NCBI RefSeq assembly: GCF_001270265.1
Contig: NZ_LGAP01000010.1
Span: 121,673 to 185,672 of the forward strand
Reading direction: 5' to 3'
From: Ensifer adhaerens
GTDB taxonomy: Bacteria; Pseudomonadota; Alphaproteobacteria; Rhizobiales; Rhizobiaceae
DNA length: 64,000 nt
Under the pieces are notes generated by a model that saw nothing but the letters and a program-made list of their open reading frames with translations, was not told the DNA's origin and did no database searches. Below, in pieces: positions 17,155-25,864 of this stretch (position 1 is the stretch's first letter; every line of letters starts with the position of its first letter). Position numbers and translations under genes: made by a program.

Positions 17155-17958
17155 TTACGGCTTCCTCGCGCGGATCGCATAACGGTGCTGGCATTGTCTG
17201 GCCAGGCCCTTGAAGAAATTCCAGTTCCTGGCCTGCGTGCGATGGATCTCGCGGAGGTCCCTGTCGATCTCTATGTCGACGAAGCCGGCCTTGCCAAGCA
17301 GGTTGGCGACGTCATCGGCCCGCGCGCCGGCGGAGAAGTGCACGCGCGAGAGAATGCTGCGATGGGTCGCCATCATCTGCAATGTTCCGGTCGGCGTTTC
17401 TGCCGTGAGGAACCCCAAGCGCTGGCCCCAGGCGCTGAGTTTCGAGAACAGCCGCTCGAGCGTACTTGTATTGACGAAGTCCCCATCGACGACCAGCAGC
17501 GTACCGCCAGGCCTCAGGACGCGCTGCCATTCCACAAAGGCAGCTGCGGGATCGACGAGCGTCCACACCAGATGTCGGGTAACGACCACATCGTAGTAGC
17601 CATCGGGCTCCATGGTGTTTTCGGCGTCGCCGAGCCCGAAGCGGATGGCGCGACCGCGCTTGCGCGCCTTCTCGCGGGCGCGCTCGAGCATCGGCTCGGC
17701 CCAGTCGAGGCCTTGGACCTTGAAGCCGAGATCGTCGAGCAGATGCGAGATGACGCCCGTTCCGCTCGCGAGATCCAGGGCAGCGCGGCCGCCGCCCGGT
17801 CCGAGATGCTTGAGAAACAGCCTATGCCACGCCGCACGCTCTTCCTCCGAGAAGATCTCGTGGCCCGGCGAAAGATCGAAGGTTGCGGCGCGCTCCGACC
17901 AATAGGCCTTGATTTCATCCCGCAGGTTGTAGTTTTGCCGATCTAGGGTGTCGCTCAT
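17155..17958 (-). CDS. Class I SAM-dependent methyltransferase of the siderophore-uptake locus
   Basis: 267 residues from the ATG at 17958. SAM motif I is L-D-L-A-S-G-T-G-V (61-69). The acidic end of motif II is G-L-D-W-A-E-P-M, and L-R-P-G-G-T-L-L-V-V-D matches the later motif. A start at 18021 would add 21 residues running over the RirA-type box, so the internal ATG is preferred. It is divergent from the siderophore ABC operon and shares its control region, which suggests a role in iron uptake, such as modifying a siderophore. The acceptor is unknown. Its C-terminus touches an IS66 relic. Confidence 0.8.
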   Translation of the reverse strand: MSDTLDRQNYNLRDEIKAYWSERAATFDLSPGHEIFSEEERAAWHRLFLKHLGPGGGRAALDLASGTGVISHLLDDLGFKVQGLDWAEPMLERAREKARKRGRAIRFGLGDAENTMEPDGYYDVVVTRHLVWTLVDPAAAFVEWQRVLRPGGTLLVVDGDFVNTSTLERLFSKLSAWGQRLGFLTAETPTGTLQMMATHRSILSRVHFSAGARADDVANLLGKAGFVDIEIDRDLREIHRTQARNWNFFKGLARQCQHRYAIRARKP

Positions 17959-18004
17959 GTTGGTGCTGCTCGTCTCTGTTTGGAGGCGTTCTAAAAGATA
18001 AATG

Positions 18005-18033
18005 TTGACTAATAAAGTCATGAAACATTAGAT
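18005..18033 (+). promoter_or_regulatory. RirA-type iron-responsive operator (IRO box) over a promoter
   Basis: TGACTAATAAAGTCA at 18006-18020 matches TGA-N9-TCA, the iron-responsive operator of the rhizobial regulator RirA, and its inner arms TGACT/AGTCA pair perfectly. It overlaps TTGACT (18005-18010); a TTAGAT 17 bases on (18028-18033) could be the -10 of the ABC operon starting at 18065. Repression under iron sufficiency of both divergent genes would follow. Confidence 0.6.
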
Positions 18034-18064
18034 CGCGTCGATTTTCCCAGCGGAGCAAAAAACA

Positions 18065-19198
18065 ATGTGGCTTTTCAACAGGGTGGCTGCGGCCGCCACG
18101 GGACTTTGCGTGCTTTTCTCAACGACAGCCTTCGCTGATGTCGTGAAATTGAAAGACGTCACAGGCCGCGATGTCGAGGTCAATGTACCGGTCGAGCATG
18201 TGATCCTCGGTGAGGGGCGCCAGATCTACTTCCTCGGAGCGCTCGACCGCGACGCGCCGTTCAAGCGTGTCGTCGGCTGGCGCGACGACTTGGCGAAAGC
18301 CGATCCGGAAAGCTATGCCGCCTATCTCGCCGAATATCCTGACATCGCCGAGCTGCCGACCTTCGGTGGCATGAAGGATGGAACCTTCGACATTGAGCAG
18401 GCGGTGGCGCTGAAGCCGGACGTCGTCCTGATGAACATAGACGCCAAGACGGCGACGGAAGAGGCGGGCTATATCGAGAAGCTCGCCAAAGTCGGCATCC
18501 CGCTCGTCTATGTCGACTTCCGCGAGAAGCCGATGGAAAACACCGAACCGAGCATGCGGCTGATGGGCAAGCTGCTCGGCAAGGAAGAAAAGGCCGAGGA
18601 ATTCATCAAGTTCCGCGCTGACAGCATCGCCAAGGTGACCGACGTGCTGGCGAAGGCCAACCCGAAGAAGCCGCTCGTTTTCGTCGAGCGGGCCGGCGGT
18701 TATTCCGACGATTGCTGCATGTCCTTCGGCAACGAGAATTTCGGCAAGATGGTCGAATTCGCCGGTGGCGTGAACATGGCCAAGGACATCATTCCCGGCA
18801 CCTTCGGCACCGTCAACCCGGAGCAGATCATCGCCTCCAACCCCGATCAGATCATCATTACTGGCGGCAACTGGCAGGGCTATGTGCCGGGCGGTAACTG
18901 GGTCGGCGTCGGCTACGGCGCCGACGAAAAGGAAGCCGCGCGCAAGCTGGAAGACCTGACCAAGCGGCCGGCCTTCACCGGCGTCAAGGCGGTCAAGGAC
19001 GGCAACGTGCATGCCATCTGGCACCAGTTCTACAACAACCCCTATCAGTTCGTCGCGATTCAGCAGATCGCCAAGTGGCTGCACCCGGATCTCTTCGCTG
19101 ACCTCGATCCGGAGGCGACCTTTAGCGAGTTGCACGAGCGCTTCCTACCGCTTCCCTACAAGAGCGGTTACTTCGTCTCGCTGAACGTCAGCCAATAA
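18065..19198 (+). CDS. Iron-siderophore ABC transporter periplasmic binding protein 1
   Basis: 377 residues with a signal peptide ending near S-T-T-A-F-A-D. The mature protein starts V-K-L-K-D-V-T-G-R-D-V-E-V, as in class III (FhuD/FepB/BtuF-type) binding proteins of the peripla_BP_2 family. L-K-P-D-V-V-L-M-N and N-P-E-Q-I-I-A-S-N-P-D-Q-I-I-I-T-G are the usual lobes. It captures a ferric siderophore or similar chelate. The next gene codes for a clearly related second binding protein; both precede one permease and one ATPase. Confidence 0.87.
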   Translation: MWLFNRVAAAATGLCVLFSTTAFADVVKLKDVTGRDVEVNVPVEHVILGEGRQIYFLGALDRDAPFKRVVGWRDDLAKADPESYAAYLAEYPDIAELPTFGGMKDGTFDIEQAVALKPDVVLMNIDAKTATEEAGYIEKLAKVGIPLVYVDFREKPMENTEPSMRLMGKLLGKEEKAEEFIKFRADSIAKVTDVLAKANPKKPLVFVERAGGYSDDCCMSFGNENFGKMVEFAGGVNMAKDIIPGTFGTVNPEQIIASNPDQIIITGGNWQGYVPGGNWVGVGYGADEKEAARKLEDLTKRPAFTGVKAVKDGNVHAIWHQFYNNPYQFVAIQQIAKWLHPDLFADLDPEATFSELHERFLPLPYKSGYFVSLNVSQ

Positions 19199-19256
19199 AC
19201 GCATTGGCGGCCGGCGGGATGGGGGGCCTCCAGCGCCGCGATCGAAAGGAATGAGA

Positions 19257-20396
19257 ATGTCGATCTTCAGGAAAATCGCTGTTGCGCTGTTTGCCGCGAT
19301 CGTGCTGCCGGCGGTGCCAGTGGGGGCGGCGGAAATCGTCGATGTCACCGGCCGCCGGGTCGAAATAGCCTTGCCCGCCAAGCGCGTATTGCTTGGCGAG
19401 GCCCGGCAGATCCATGTGGCCGCGGCGCTGAAAGGCGAGCATGTCTTCGATACGATCGTCGGCTGGCGCGACGATCTGCTGAAGAAGGATCCGGACTCCT
19501 ACGCGGCCTATGTCGAGCGCTTCCCCGAGATCGAGAAGCTGCCGCGCTTCGGCTATATCCCGTCAGGCGATTTCAGCCTTGAAGCGGCCATTGCGCTGAA
19601 GCCGGATGTGCTGACGCTGAACCTCGAAGCGCAAAAGGCTGTCGAGGAATCGGGTTTCATCGAAAAGGCTGCGGCTGCCGGCATTGCCGTCGTCTATCTC
19701 GATTTCCGCGTCGATCCGGCTGCCAACAGCGAGAAATCCGTTGAAATCCTTGGCCAACTCTTCGGCGCCGAGGCGAAGGCGCGCGAATTCATCGAATATC
19801 GCAATGCTCAGATCGCACTGGTGACCGACCGCCTGAAGAAGGCCGGCGTGATCACCCGTCCGAAGGTCTTCATCGAGCGCTCTCCCGGCATTACCGGCGA
19901 TGTCGTCTGCTGCCGAACTTTCGGCCCCGCAAACTTCGGCGAGATGGTGGAGAAGGCCGGCGGCCACAACATCGGCTCCGACGTCATCAAGGGCACCTTC
20001 GGCGACCTCAATCCCGAGCAGCTCATCGTCAGCGAGCCCGATCATGTGATCATCACCGGCAGCAACTGGTCGGCGGAATCCGATCTCAACCAGTTCGTCA
20101 GCGTCGGCCGCGGCGCCGATGCGGCGCCGGCGCAGGATAGATTGCGTGGCCTGATGCAGCGCCCGGGCTTCCCTGGCCTGAAGGCGGTGAAAGAGGGCAA
20201 CGTGCATGCGGTCTGGCATCAGTTCTACGGCGCGCCCTACGAATTTGTGCCGATCCAGCAATTCGCCAAGTGGTTCCATCCGGAGCTTTTTGCCGACATC
20301 GATCCGGATCGGACCTTCCGCGAGTTTCACGAGAAGTTCCTGCCCGTAACCTACCGCCCGGGTTACTTCGTCTCGCTTCCCAAGGATGGTGAATGA
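19257..20396 (+). CDS. Iron-siderophore ABC transporter periplasmic binding protein 2
   Basis: 379 residues from ATG 19257; GAAAGGA ends 6 bases upstream, so the ATG at 19251 is too close to it. The signal peptide ends near V-P-V-G-A-A-E. It is a paralogue of the gene before it, with the shared blocks V-T-G-R-x-V-E, G-W-R-D-D-L, F-I-E-Y-R and N-P-E-Q-L-I-V. The ends (H-E-K-F-L-P-V-T-Y-R-P-G-Y-F-V-S-L) also match. A tandem duplication with later divergence is the simplest reading; the two may have different ligands. Its stop overlaps the permease ATG (ATGATG). Confidence 0.87.
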   Translation: MSIFRKIAVALFAAIVLPAVPVGAAEIVDVTGRRVEIALPAKRVLLGEARQIHVAAALKGEHVFDTIVGWRDDLLKKDPDSYAAYVERFPEIEKLPRFGYIPSGDFSLEAAIALKPDVLTLNLEAQKAVEESGFIEKAAAAGIAVVYLDFRVDPAANSEKSVEILGQLFGAEAKAREFIEYRNAQIALVTDRLKKAGVITRPKVFIERSPGITGDVVCCRTFGPANFGEMVEKAGGHNIGSDVIKGTFGDLNPEQLIVSEPDHVIITGSNWSAESDLNQFVSVGRGADAAPAQDRLRGLMQRPGFPGLKAVKEGNVHAVWHQFYGAPYEFVPIQQFAKWFHPELFADIDPDRTFREFHEKFLPVTYRPGYFVSLPKDGE

Positions 20397-21463
20397 TGGT
20401 TGCCATGACCGACCAGGTTTCTGGAATTGAAGGACGAGGGCGCTACCGTGCCCTCGTTCTGCGCCGTTTGCTGTTGATCTTCTGTCTGCTCGGCGCCCTC
20501 TTTGCGTCGGTCGCGGTCGACATGGCGCTCGGCCCCGCGAACTATCCGCTCGCCGATGTGCTGACGGCGCTGTCTCGCCCGGAAACGGTAAGCGACCAGC
20601 TCCGGGTGGTGATCTGGGACATTCGCATGCCGATCGCCCTGATGGCAGTGACGGTCGGGGCCTCGCTCTCGGTCGCCGGCGCGCAGATGCAGACGATTCT
20701 CGCCAATCCGCTGGCAAGCCCGTTCACGCTCGGCATATCCGCCGCGGCCAGCTTCGGTGCCGCCCTCGGCCTCGTTGCCGGGATTGCGATCTTTCCCGTC
20801 GCTGTCAGCTACATGGTGCCGATCAACGCCTTCCTGATGGCAATGCTGGCGGCGCTCTTCATCCACTTCGCCTCCACCATGCGCGGCGTCACGGTTGAAA
20901 CCATCGTGCTTCTCGGCATTGCGTTGGTCTTCACCTTCAACGCCGCGCTGTCGCTGCTCGAATATCTCGCCTCCGAGCAGGCGCTCGCCGCCGTCGTGTT
21001 CTGGACGATGGGCAGCCTCACCAAGGCGACCTGGCCGAAGGTCTGGATCACCGGCGCCGTGCTCCTTTTCGCCGTTCCACTCTTTGCCCGGCACGCCTGG
21101 GCGCTGACGGCGCTTCGGCTCGGTGACGACAAGGCGGCGAGCTTCGGCATCAATGTCCGTCGCCTGCGGCTCGAAGCCATGATGACGGTGAGCCTGCTTG
21201 CGGCGATCCCGGTCTCCTTCGTCGGCACAATCGGCTTCGTCGGCCTCGTCGGACCGCACATCGCCCGCATGCTGGTCGGCGAGGATCAGCGCTTCTTCCT
21301 ACCGGCCTCCGTGCTGTGCGGCGCGCTACTGCTTTCGGTCACCTCGGTCGTCAGCAAGATGCTGATCCCGGGCGCGGTCCTCCCGATCGGCGTCATCACT
21401 GCGCTCGTCGGCGTGCCCTTCTTCTTCGTGCTGATTTTCACCAACAGGAGGCGCGCATGGTAA
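20393..21463 (+). CDS. FecCD-family siderophore ABC transporter permease
   Basis: 356 residues, largely hydrophobic, with about ten membrane helices. It has the FecCD hallmarks: R-M-P-I-A-L near the start, G-A-Q-M-Q-T-I-L-A-N-P-L-A-S-P-F-T-L-G-I, and V-G-L-V-G-P-H-I-A-R near the C-terminus, which is the ATPase-coupling loop. One permease gene only, so a homodimer is expected. It is translationally coupled to the second binding protein and overlaps the ATPase gene by 7 bases. Confidence 0.9.
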   Translation: MMVAMTDQVSGIEGRGRYRALVLRRLLLIFCLLGALFASVAVDMALGPANYPLADVLTALSRPETVSDQLRVVIWDIRMPIALMAVTVGASLSVAGAQMQTILANPLASPFTLGISAAASFGAALGLVAGIAIFPVAVSYMVPINAFLMAMLAALFIHFASTMRGVTVETIVLLGIALVFTFNAALSLLEYLASEQALAAVVFWTMGSLTKATWPKVWITGAVLLFAVPLFARHAWALTALRLGDDKAASFGINVRRLRLEAMMTVSLLAAIPVSFVGTIGFVGLVGPHIARMLVGEDQRFFLPASVLCGALLLSVTSVVSKMLIPGAVLPIGVITALVGVPFFFVLIFTNRRRAW

Positions 21464-22209
21464 GCCTGACGCTCGAAAAGGTCGGCGCGAACTACGGCCG
21501 GCGCACGGTACTGTCGGACGTCAACACCGGGCTGCTGCGCGGCGGCGGCCTGACGGCGGTGATCGGCCCGAATGCCGCCGGTAAGTCGACGCTGTTCAAG
21601 CGTATTGCGGGCCTGACGTCGGGTCCTGGCACCGTCCATTTGTCCGACGCGGCCAAAGGGCCCGAAGGCATCTGTTACATGCCGCAGGACACCGGCGCCA
21701 ACGCCGTGCTCACCGTCTACGAGTCGGTGCTCCTGTCGGCCAAGCAGGGATCCGGCTGGAAGGTGAAGGACGGCGAGCTCGCCGAGATCGACCGGGTGCT
21801 TGGCGAGCTCCGGATAGCTGATCTCGCCTTTCGCGACCTCGGCGAACTCTCCGGCGGCCAGCGTCAGCTGGTCTCAATCGCCCAGGCCCTGGTGCGTCGG
21901 CCGGAAGTGCTGCTGATGGACGAGCCGACCTCGGCGCTCGATCTCTTCCGGCAGATCGAGGTGCTCGGCTTCATGAAGCGCCTGTCGGCGCAGTCGGGAA
22001 TGGCGGTGCTGATCGCGCTGCACGATCTGAACCATGCGCTGCGCTATTGCGACGACACGATCGTCATCAGTGGTGGTTCGGTGGCGGCGAGCGGCCGGAC
22101 CCATGAGGTCATCACCGCGGATATGCTGCGCTCGGTCTACCGTGTGGAGGCCCGTGTCGAAGCCTGCTCGATGGGCCGTCCTGTCGTCATTGTGGACGGG
22201 TCTCTCTGA
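21457..22209 (+). CDS. Siderophore ABC transporter ATP-binding protein
   Basis: 250 residues. Walker A G-P-N-A-A-G-K-S-T (37-45), signature L-S-G-G-Q-R-Q (131-137), Walker B L-L-M-D-E-P (152-157) and the switch His in L-H-D-L-N-H are all present, in the FepC/FhuC spacing. The ATG at 21457 has AGGAGG 5 bases upstream and overlaps the permease end. Last gene of the operon; it energises import of the chelate caught by the two binding proteins. Confidence 0.9.
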   Translation: MVSLTLEKVGANYGRRTVLSDVNTGLLRGGGLTAVIGPNAAGKSTLFKRIAGLTSGPGTVHLSDAAKGPEGICYMPQDTGANAVLTVYESVLLSAKQGSGWKVKDGELAEIDRVLGELRIADLAFRDLGELSGGQRQLVSIAQALVRRPEVLLMDEPTSALDLFRQIEVLGFMKRLSAQSGMAVLIALHDLNHALRYCDDTIVISGGSVAASGRTHEVITADMLRSVYRVEARVEACSMGRPVVIVDGSL

Positions 22210-22499
22210 AGGCGAGGAATGCGGCGGCCGCAGGATCGCATAATGTATCGTCGGGAATTGCGTCGACCTCTGTAGAGATTTCTCCAGCGATATCCGGCGA
22301 AAGCGAAGGCTGGGCGTGATATATTGCGGCCAATGCTCGTCTGGTCTCGCCGGAAGGAAGGCGCGCGATCCATCTCCGCATCGTGCAGGTGCTGAAGTGA
22401 TCGTGAGCAGTGCTAGCGGAGCAATGTGTCGTCAGGATCGGGACCGATCGCCTTGTAGACTGCAACTAGAGCGACGCCGCCCTAGCATGGAGGTTCCCA

Positions 22500-23894
22500 A
22501 TGCCTCGGTTCATTGTGCACCATCAGCATTCGCCACAAACCTGCCCCGCGCGCGATCCGGCCAAGGGCGCGATGCTGCTGAACCATTTGAGCCGGCCTAG
22601 CGCCGCTCGTCATGGCGTGGTCATCAAGGCCGAGGCCGTCGTTCGCGGCTCCCATTCACTGTTCTTCATCGCCGAAGCGGCGGATGAAGCCGTCCTCCAA
22701 GCGTTCTTGACGCCGTTCCGTCAAGCCGGCGAGGTCGAAGTGACGGCGGCGTCGACCTGCGCCGGGGTGGTGGCGAGCGGCGGCTGCGATGCACGCCCGA
22801 CGGACGTTTCTGCCGCGTTGCTCGACCCCGCGGACGCTTGCCAGGACGCCGTTGAGGCGGGGCTCCTCGTTCATCGCGCCTATCCGCTGAACGGCGAGAC
22901 GTCGGTGCGGGACCTCGCGGGCGGGGCAGTGGTGCCCAATGGTCGGTTCTACTTGCGTAACCACTTCGATATTCCGAACCTCGATGGTGAGAGCTATCGG
23001 CTCTCGGTCGGCGGGCTGGTCGAAAGGTCCCTGAGTCTGAGCATGAGGGACCTTCACAATCTTCATACTGAGAGCCGCGTGGTGACCCTCGAATGCGCTG
23101 GCAACGGCCGCAGCCTGTTCGATCCGGCCGTGCCCGGCGAAGCCTGGGGCCTGGGCGCCGTCAGCACCGCCGAATGGACCGGCGTTCCCTTGATCGAGGT
23201 GCTCGAACGGGCAGGCCTGCGACCCGGCGCGACGGAACTCACGTTCCGCGGTGCGGACGGCGGGCTCGTCGAGGGACACGATGCGCCGATTCGTTTCGAG
23301 CGTGGCCTCGGCTTCGACCAGCTTCGCGAAGCGGACGCGCTTCTCGCCTACGAGATGAACGGCGAGCCGCTGTCGTCACCTCACGGCTATCCGTTGCGGC
23401 TGATCGTGCCGGGCTGGTATGCGGTGGCGTCCGTCAAGTGGCTGACCGAGATCGTCGTCACCGACAAGCCCTGCGAGGCCCACTATCAAACGGAGAAGTA
23501 CTGGTACCAGTGGGTGCGGAACGGGCGCGACGAGCGCGCACCGGTGACGCTCATGAGTGTGCGGGCGCTGATCTCTTCGCCCGATCAGGGGGAGAGCCTG
23601 CCGCGCGGCGAGACCGCGATCCGTGGCGTCGCGTGGTCTGGCGCCGAGAGCATATCCAGGGTCGATGTAAGCCTAAACAACGGCCCGTGGCGCGAGGCGC
23701 GGCTCGTCGGCGAACGGCGGCGCTCTGCCTGGCAATGGTGGGAGCTGATCACGCGACTTGAGCAGACGGGGCCGCTCGCCGTGCGGGCGCGCGCCACCGA
23801 CATGGCGGGCCGGACTCAGCCTGATCGCGCCGAGTGGAACCGTCTGGGCTACGGTAACAACTCGATCCACTCTGTGACCGCACAGGTGATCTGA
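22500..23894 (+). CDS. Sulfite oxidase-family molybdoenzyme with extra N-terminal domain
   Basis: 464 residues. About residues 1-100 form a small alpha/beta domain (M-P-R-F-I-V-H-H-Q-H-S-P-x-T-C, V-T-A-A-S-T-C) of the ferredoxin-like DUF3303 kind. It is followed by the SUOX molybdopterin domain, whose molybdenum ligand is Cys199 in V-V-T-L-E-C-A-G-N-G-R. C-terminal dimerisation sequence (I-R-G-V-A-W-S-G and the W-Q-W-W motif) completes it. There is no signal peptide, so it is probably cytoplasmic. It may oxidise sulfite or reduce another oxo-substrate. A GGAGGT lies 6 bases before the ATG. The front domain is unusual for this family and is noted as a finding. Confidence 0.85.
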   Translation: MPRFIVHHQHSPQTCPARDPAKGAMLLNHLSRPSAARHGVVIKAEAVVRGSHSLFFIAEAADEAVLQAFLTPFRQAGEVEVTAASTCAGVVASGGCDARPTDVSAALLDPADACQDAVEAGLLVHRAYPLNGETSVRDLAGGAVVPNGRFYLRNHFDIPNLDGESYRLSVGGLVERSLSLSMRDLHNLHTESRVVTLECAGNGRSLFDPAVPGEAWGLGAVSTAEWTGVPLIEVLERAGLRPGATELTFRGADGGLVEGHDAPIRFERGLGFDQLREADALLAYEMNGEPLSSPHGYPLRLIVPGWYAVASVKWLTEIVVTDKPCEAHYQTEKYWYQWVRNGRDERAPVTLMSVRALISSPDQGESLPRGETAIRGVAWSGAESISRVDVSLNNGPWREARLVGERRRSAWQWWELITRLEQTGPLAVRARATDMAGRTQPDRAEWNRLGYGNNSIHSVTAQVI

Positions 23895-23996
23895 AGCCGA
23901 GAGAGCGAGCGCCTGAGGCTTGTGCGGGCAGGCGCGAAGAGCAGCGGCAAAAGCCCGGGGCATCTGATGGGACGGTCACTCCAGCACGATCCGCAT

Positions 23997-25115
23997 ATGC
24001 AGCTCTTCCTTTGCGGTGACGTCATGACCGGACGGGGCCTCGATCAAGTGCTGCCCGTTCCCTCCAACCCGGTTCTGCATGAGGACCATCTTCAATCAGC
24101 CCGTGACTACGTTCGTCTGGCGGAGCAAGCGCACGGGCCGATTCCGCGGTCGGCGGGACCAACCTATATCTGGGGCGTGGCATTGGATGAGCTCGATCGT
24201 GCGCGCCCTGATGTCCGCATCATCAATCTCGAAACGGCCATAACCCGCAGCAACGATTACGTCCCGAAGGGCATCAACTATCGGATGAGCCCCGAAAACG
24301 CTTCCTGCCTTGTCGCTGCCGGCGTGGACTGCTGTGTCCTTGCCAATAACCACGTTCTTGATTGGGGACCTGCCGGCCTATTCGACACTTTGGCGGTCTT
24401 GGAGCGCCTCCAAATCAAGACGGCCGGCGTCGGGCATGACTTGGCCGAAGCGAGCGCGCCGGCCGTCTTTCAGAGGGGTGACAAAGGACGCGCGCTCGTG
24501 TTTGCGCTTGCAACGCCGACAGCCGGGACGCCAGGGAGCTGGGCCGCGACAAGGAACAAGGCAGGCGTGAATTTTCTGCCGGATCTTACCCCGACCAGTG
24601 CCAGTCGCGTTGCCGATCATATCGTCAGGATGAGGCGGCCACGGGATGTAGTGGTCGTATCGATTCATTGGGGGCCTAACTGGGGGGATGACATACCCGC
24701 CGCTCAGCGGCAATTTGCGCATGCGCTTATTGACGATGCCGACGTATCGATCGTGCACGGACACTCATCGCACCACGCCAAAGCGATCGAAGTCTATCGC
24801 AACCGCCTGATCCTTTATGGCTGCGGTGACTTCCTCAATGACTATGAAGGGATTGCCGGGCACGAGCAGTTTCGGAGCGATCTGCGTCTGATGTATTTCG
24901 CCGGCGTCAACCCGGCGAATGGCGAGCTCTCGGCGCTTGAAATCGCCCCGCTGCAGGCCCATCGGTTCAGTCTCGCTTATCCCTCAAGAAAGGACGTCGA
25001 GTGGCTCGGCGAAACGCTCGACCGGAACAGCCGGCGGCTTGGGACTGGCGTGCGACCAGAGCTGGGCGGACGGCTTGCTTTGTCGTGGTCGAGCGCGAGC
25101 AAACCGGGGCAATGA
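23997..25115 (+). CDS. CapA family protein (poly-gamma-glutamate synthesis/metallophosphatase-like)
   Basis: 372 residues from ATG 23997. It starts M-Q-L-F-L-C-G-D-V-M-T-G-R-G, the metal-binding G-D of the CapA (PGA_cap) fold, which is related to calcineurin-like phosphatases. Further motifs are I-N-L-E-T-A-I, the N-N-H of L-A-N-N-H-V-L-D, S-I-H-W-G, and H-G-H-S-S-H-H. The last three carry His and Asn ligands. Other in-frame starts are at 23967 (ATG) and 23922 (GTG); none has a good ribosome-binding site and only the first 25 residues are in doubt. No capsule genes are nearby, so a polyglutamate role is not implied. It follows the sulfite-oxidase-like gene at 102 bases. Confidence 0.8.
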   Translation: MQLFLCGDVMTGRGLDQVLPVPSNPVLHEDHLQSARDYVRLAEQAHGPIPRSAGPTYIWGVALDELDRARPDVRIINLETAITRSNDYVPKGINYRMSPENASCLVAAGVDCCVLANNHVLDWGPAGLFDTLAVLERLQIKTAGVGHDLAEASAPAVFQRGDKGRALVFALATPTAGTPGSWAATRNKAGVNFLPDLTPTSASRVADHIVRMRRPRDVVVVSIHWGPNWGDDIPAAQRQFAHALIDDADVSIVHGHSSHHAKAIEVYRNRLILYGCGDFLNDYEGIAGHEQFRSDLRLMYFAGVNPANGELSALEIAPLQAHRFSLAYPSRKDVEWLGETLDRNSRRLGTGVRPELGGRLALSWSSASKPGQ

Positions 25116-25490
25116 AGATCTATCTGTGGCGCAAGGAGAAGGTCCAGGCTTGATCTGAATAGGCGTCTACTGTGCGGTCTTAGCTCGTAGCGACTAAGTG
25201 CCTTAGTTTGTCGTCATGAGCCGCCTGTGCAAGGGTTTGGCAACGAGCGATGCGAGACTGCCTCGAACCGTTTTTAAGGCCGCGTGCTTGTTCGTCGGGG
25301 TCTCTCAATTCACTTCGCCATTTTCCGGTTGTCCTCTTCATGAGGCATCCCGGCGCTCGGCCGCGCCAACGCGCTCGATCGGCGAGCCGCTGCGGCTTCG
25401 CTGCGTTGTTCGATTTCGCCGAAGGCTGTGGGGCGCCAAGTCCACCATTCGACACTAAGCCGCGCGAATCCGTCGCGTTGAGAGGCTTAC
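25116..25490. other. Intergenic region, no gene called
   Basis: Frames exist on both strands (for example minus 25180-25557) but are Arg- and Gln-rich and motif-free. The stretch lies between CapA and an IS110 relic and may itself be insertion-sequence debris. Confidence 0.35.
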
Positions 25491-25616
25491 TTTGATTATG
25501 GCCGGCCCGTGATCCGTGCCTTTGAGGCGACGGGCAACTATCGTCGGCCGATCGCATGGCGGTTGGCCGAGGCCGGCTTCGAGGTACGGATGGTGTCGTC
25601 CCGTCGCTGGGCTTAG
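25491..25616 (+). pseudogene. IS110-family transposase N-terminal fragment
   Basis: The plus-strand frame reads F-D-Y-G-R-P-V-I-R-A-F-E-A-T-G-N-Y, then R-P-I-A-W-R-L-A-E-A-G-F-E-V-R-M-V-S-S, and stops at 25614-25616. The block F-E-A-T-G-x-Y is the DEDD-type catalytic motif region of IS110 transposases. Only about 40 codons remain. It lies about 250 bases upstream of the nos operon and may mark an insertion boundary. Confidence 0.6.
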
Positions 25617-25792
25617 CGGTCGTAGTCGGTGGATTTGCGATTATCGCGCACCAGCCATCGGGGGAGTGGAGTGCAGGCCTTCGCGCCGGCCATAAGGTCA
25701 GCGACCAGAATCCTCCTCAAGTCCGCCTGAGAATCTCTGCGTACCCGAATTCTGCGCTGACCTGAGACCTTGGTTGGGCAATCATCGCTTGT

Positions 25793-25806
25793 TTGACCTA
25801 GGTCAA
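25793..25806. promoter_or_regulatory. FNR/NnrR-type box upstream of nosR
   Basis: TTGACCTAGGTCAA is a perfect 14-bp palindrome of the TTGA-N6-TCAA type bound by FNR/FixK/NnrR/DNR regulators. It lies 58 bases before the nosR ATG, a suitable place for an activator at about -40. Low oxygen and nitric oxide control of denitrification would be expected. Which of the regulators binds cannot be read from the site. Confidence 0.7.
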
Positions 25807-25864
25807 CGACCGTCCTGCGCGAACGTTTCAATGCTCCGGCAACGATTTGCGGGAATGCCTTGGA

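Noticed and set aside
16885..17946. 353-codon plus-strand frame opposite the methyltransferase
   Set aside because: The minus strand has the SAM-binding motif and an IS66 tail; the plus frame is a shadow of both.
25180..25557. 125-codon minus frame upstream of nosR
   Set aside because: Arg/Gln-rich, no start signal, overlaps the IS110 relic on the other strand.
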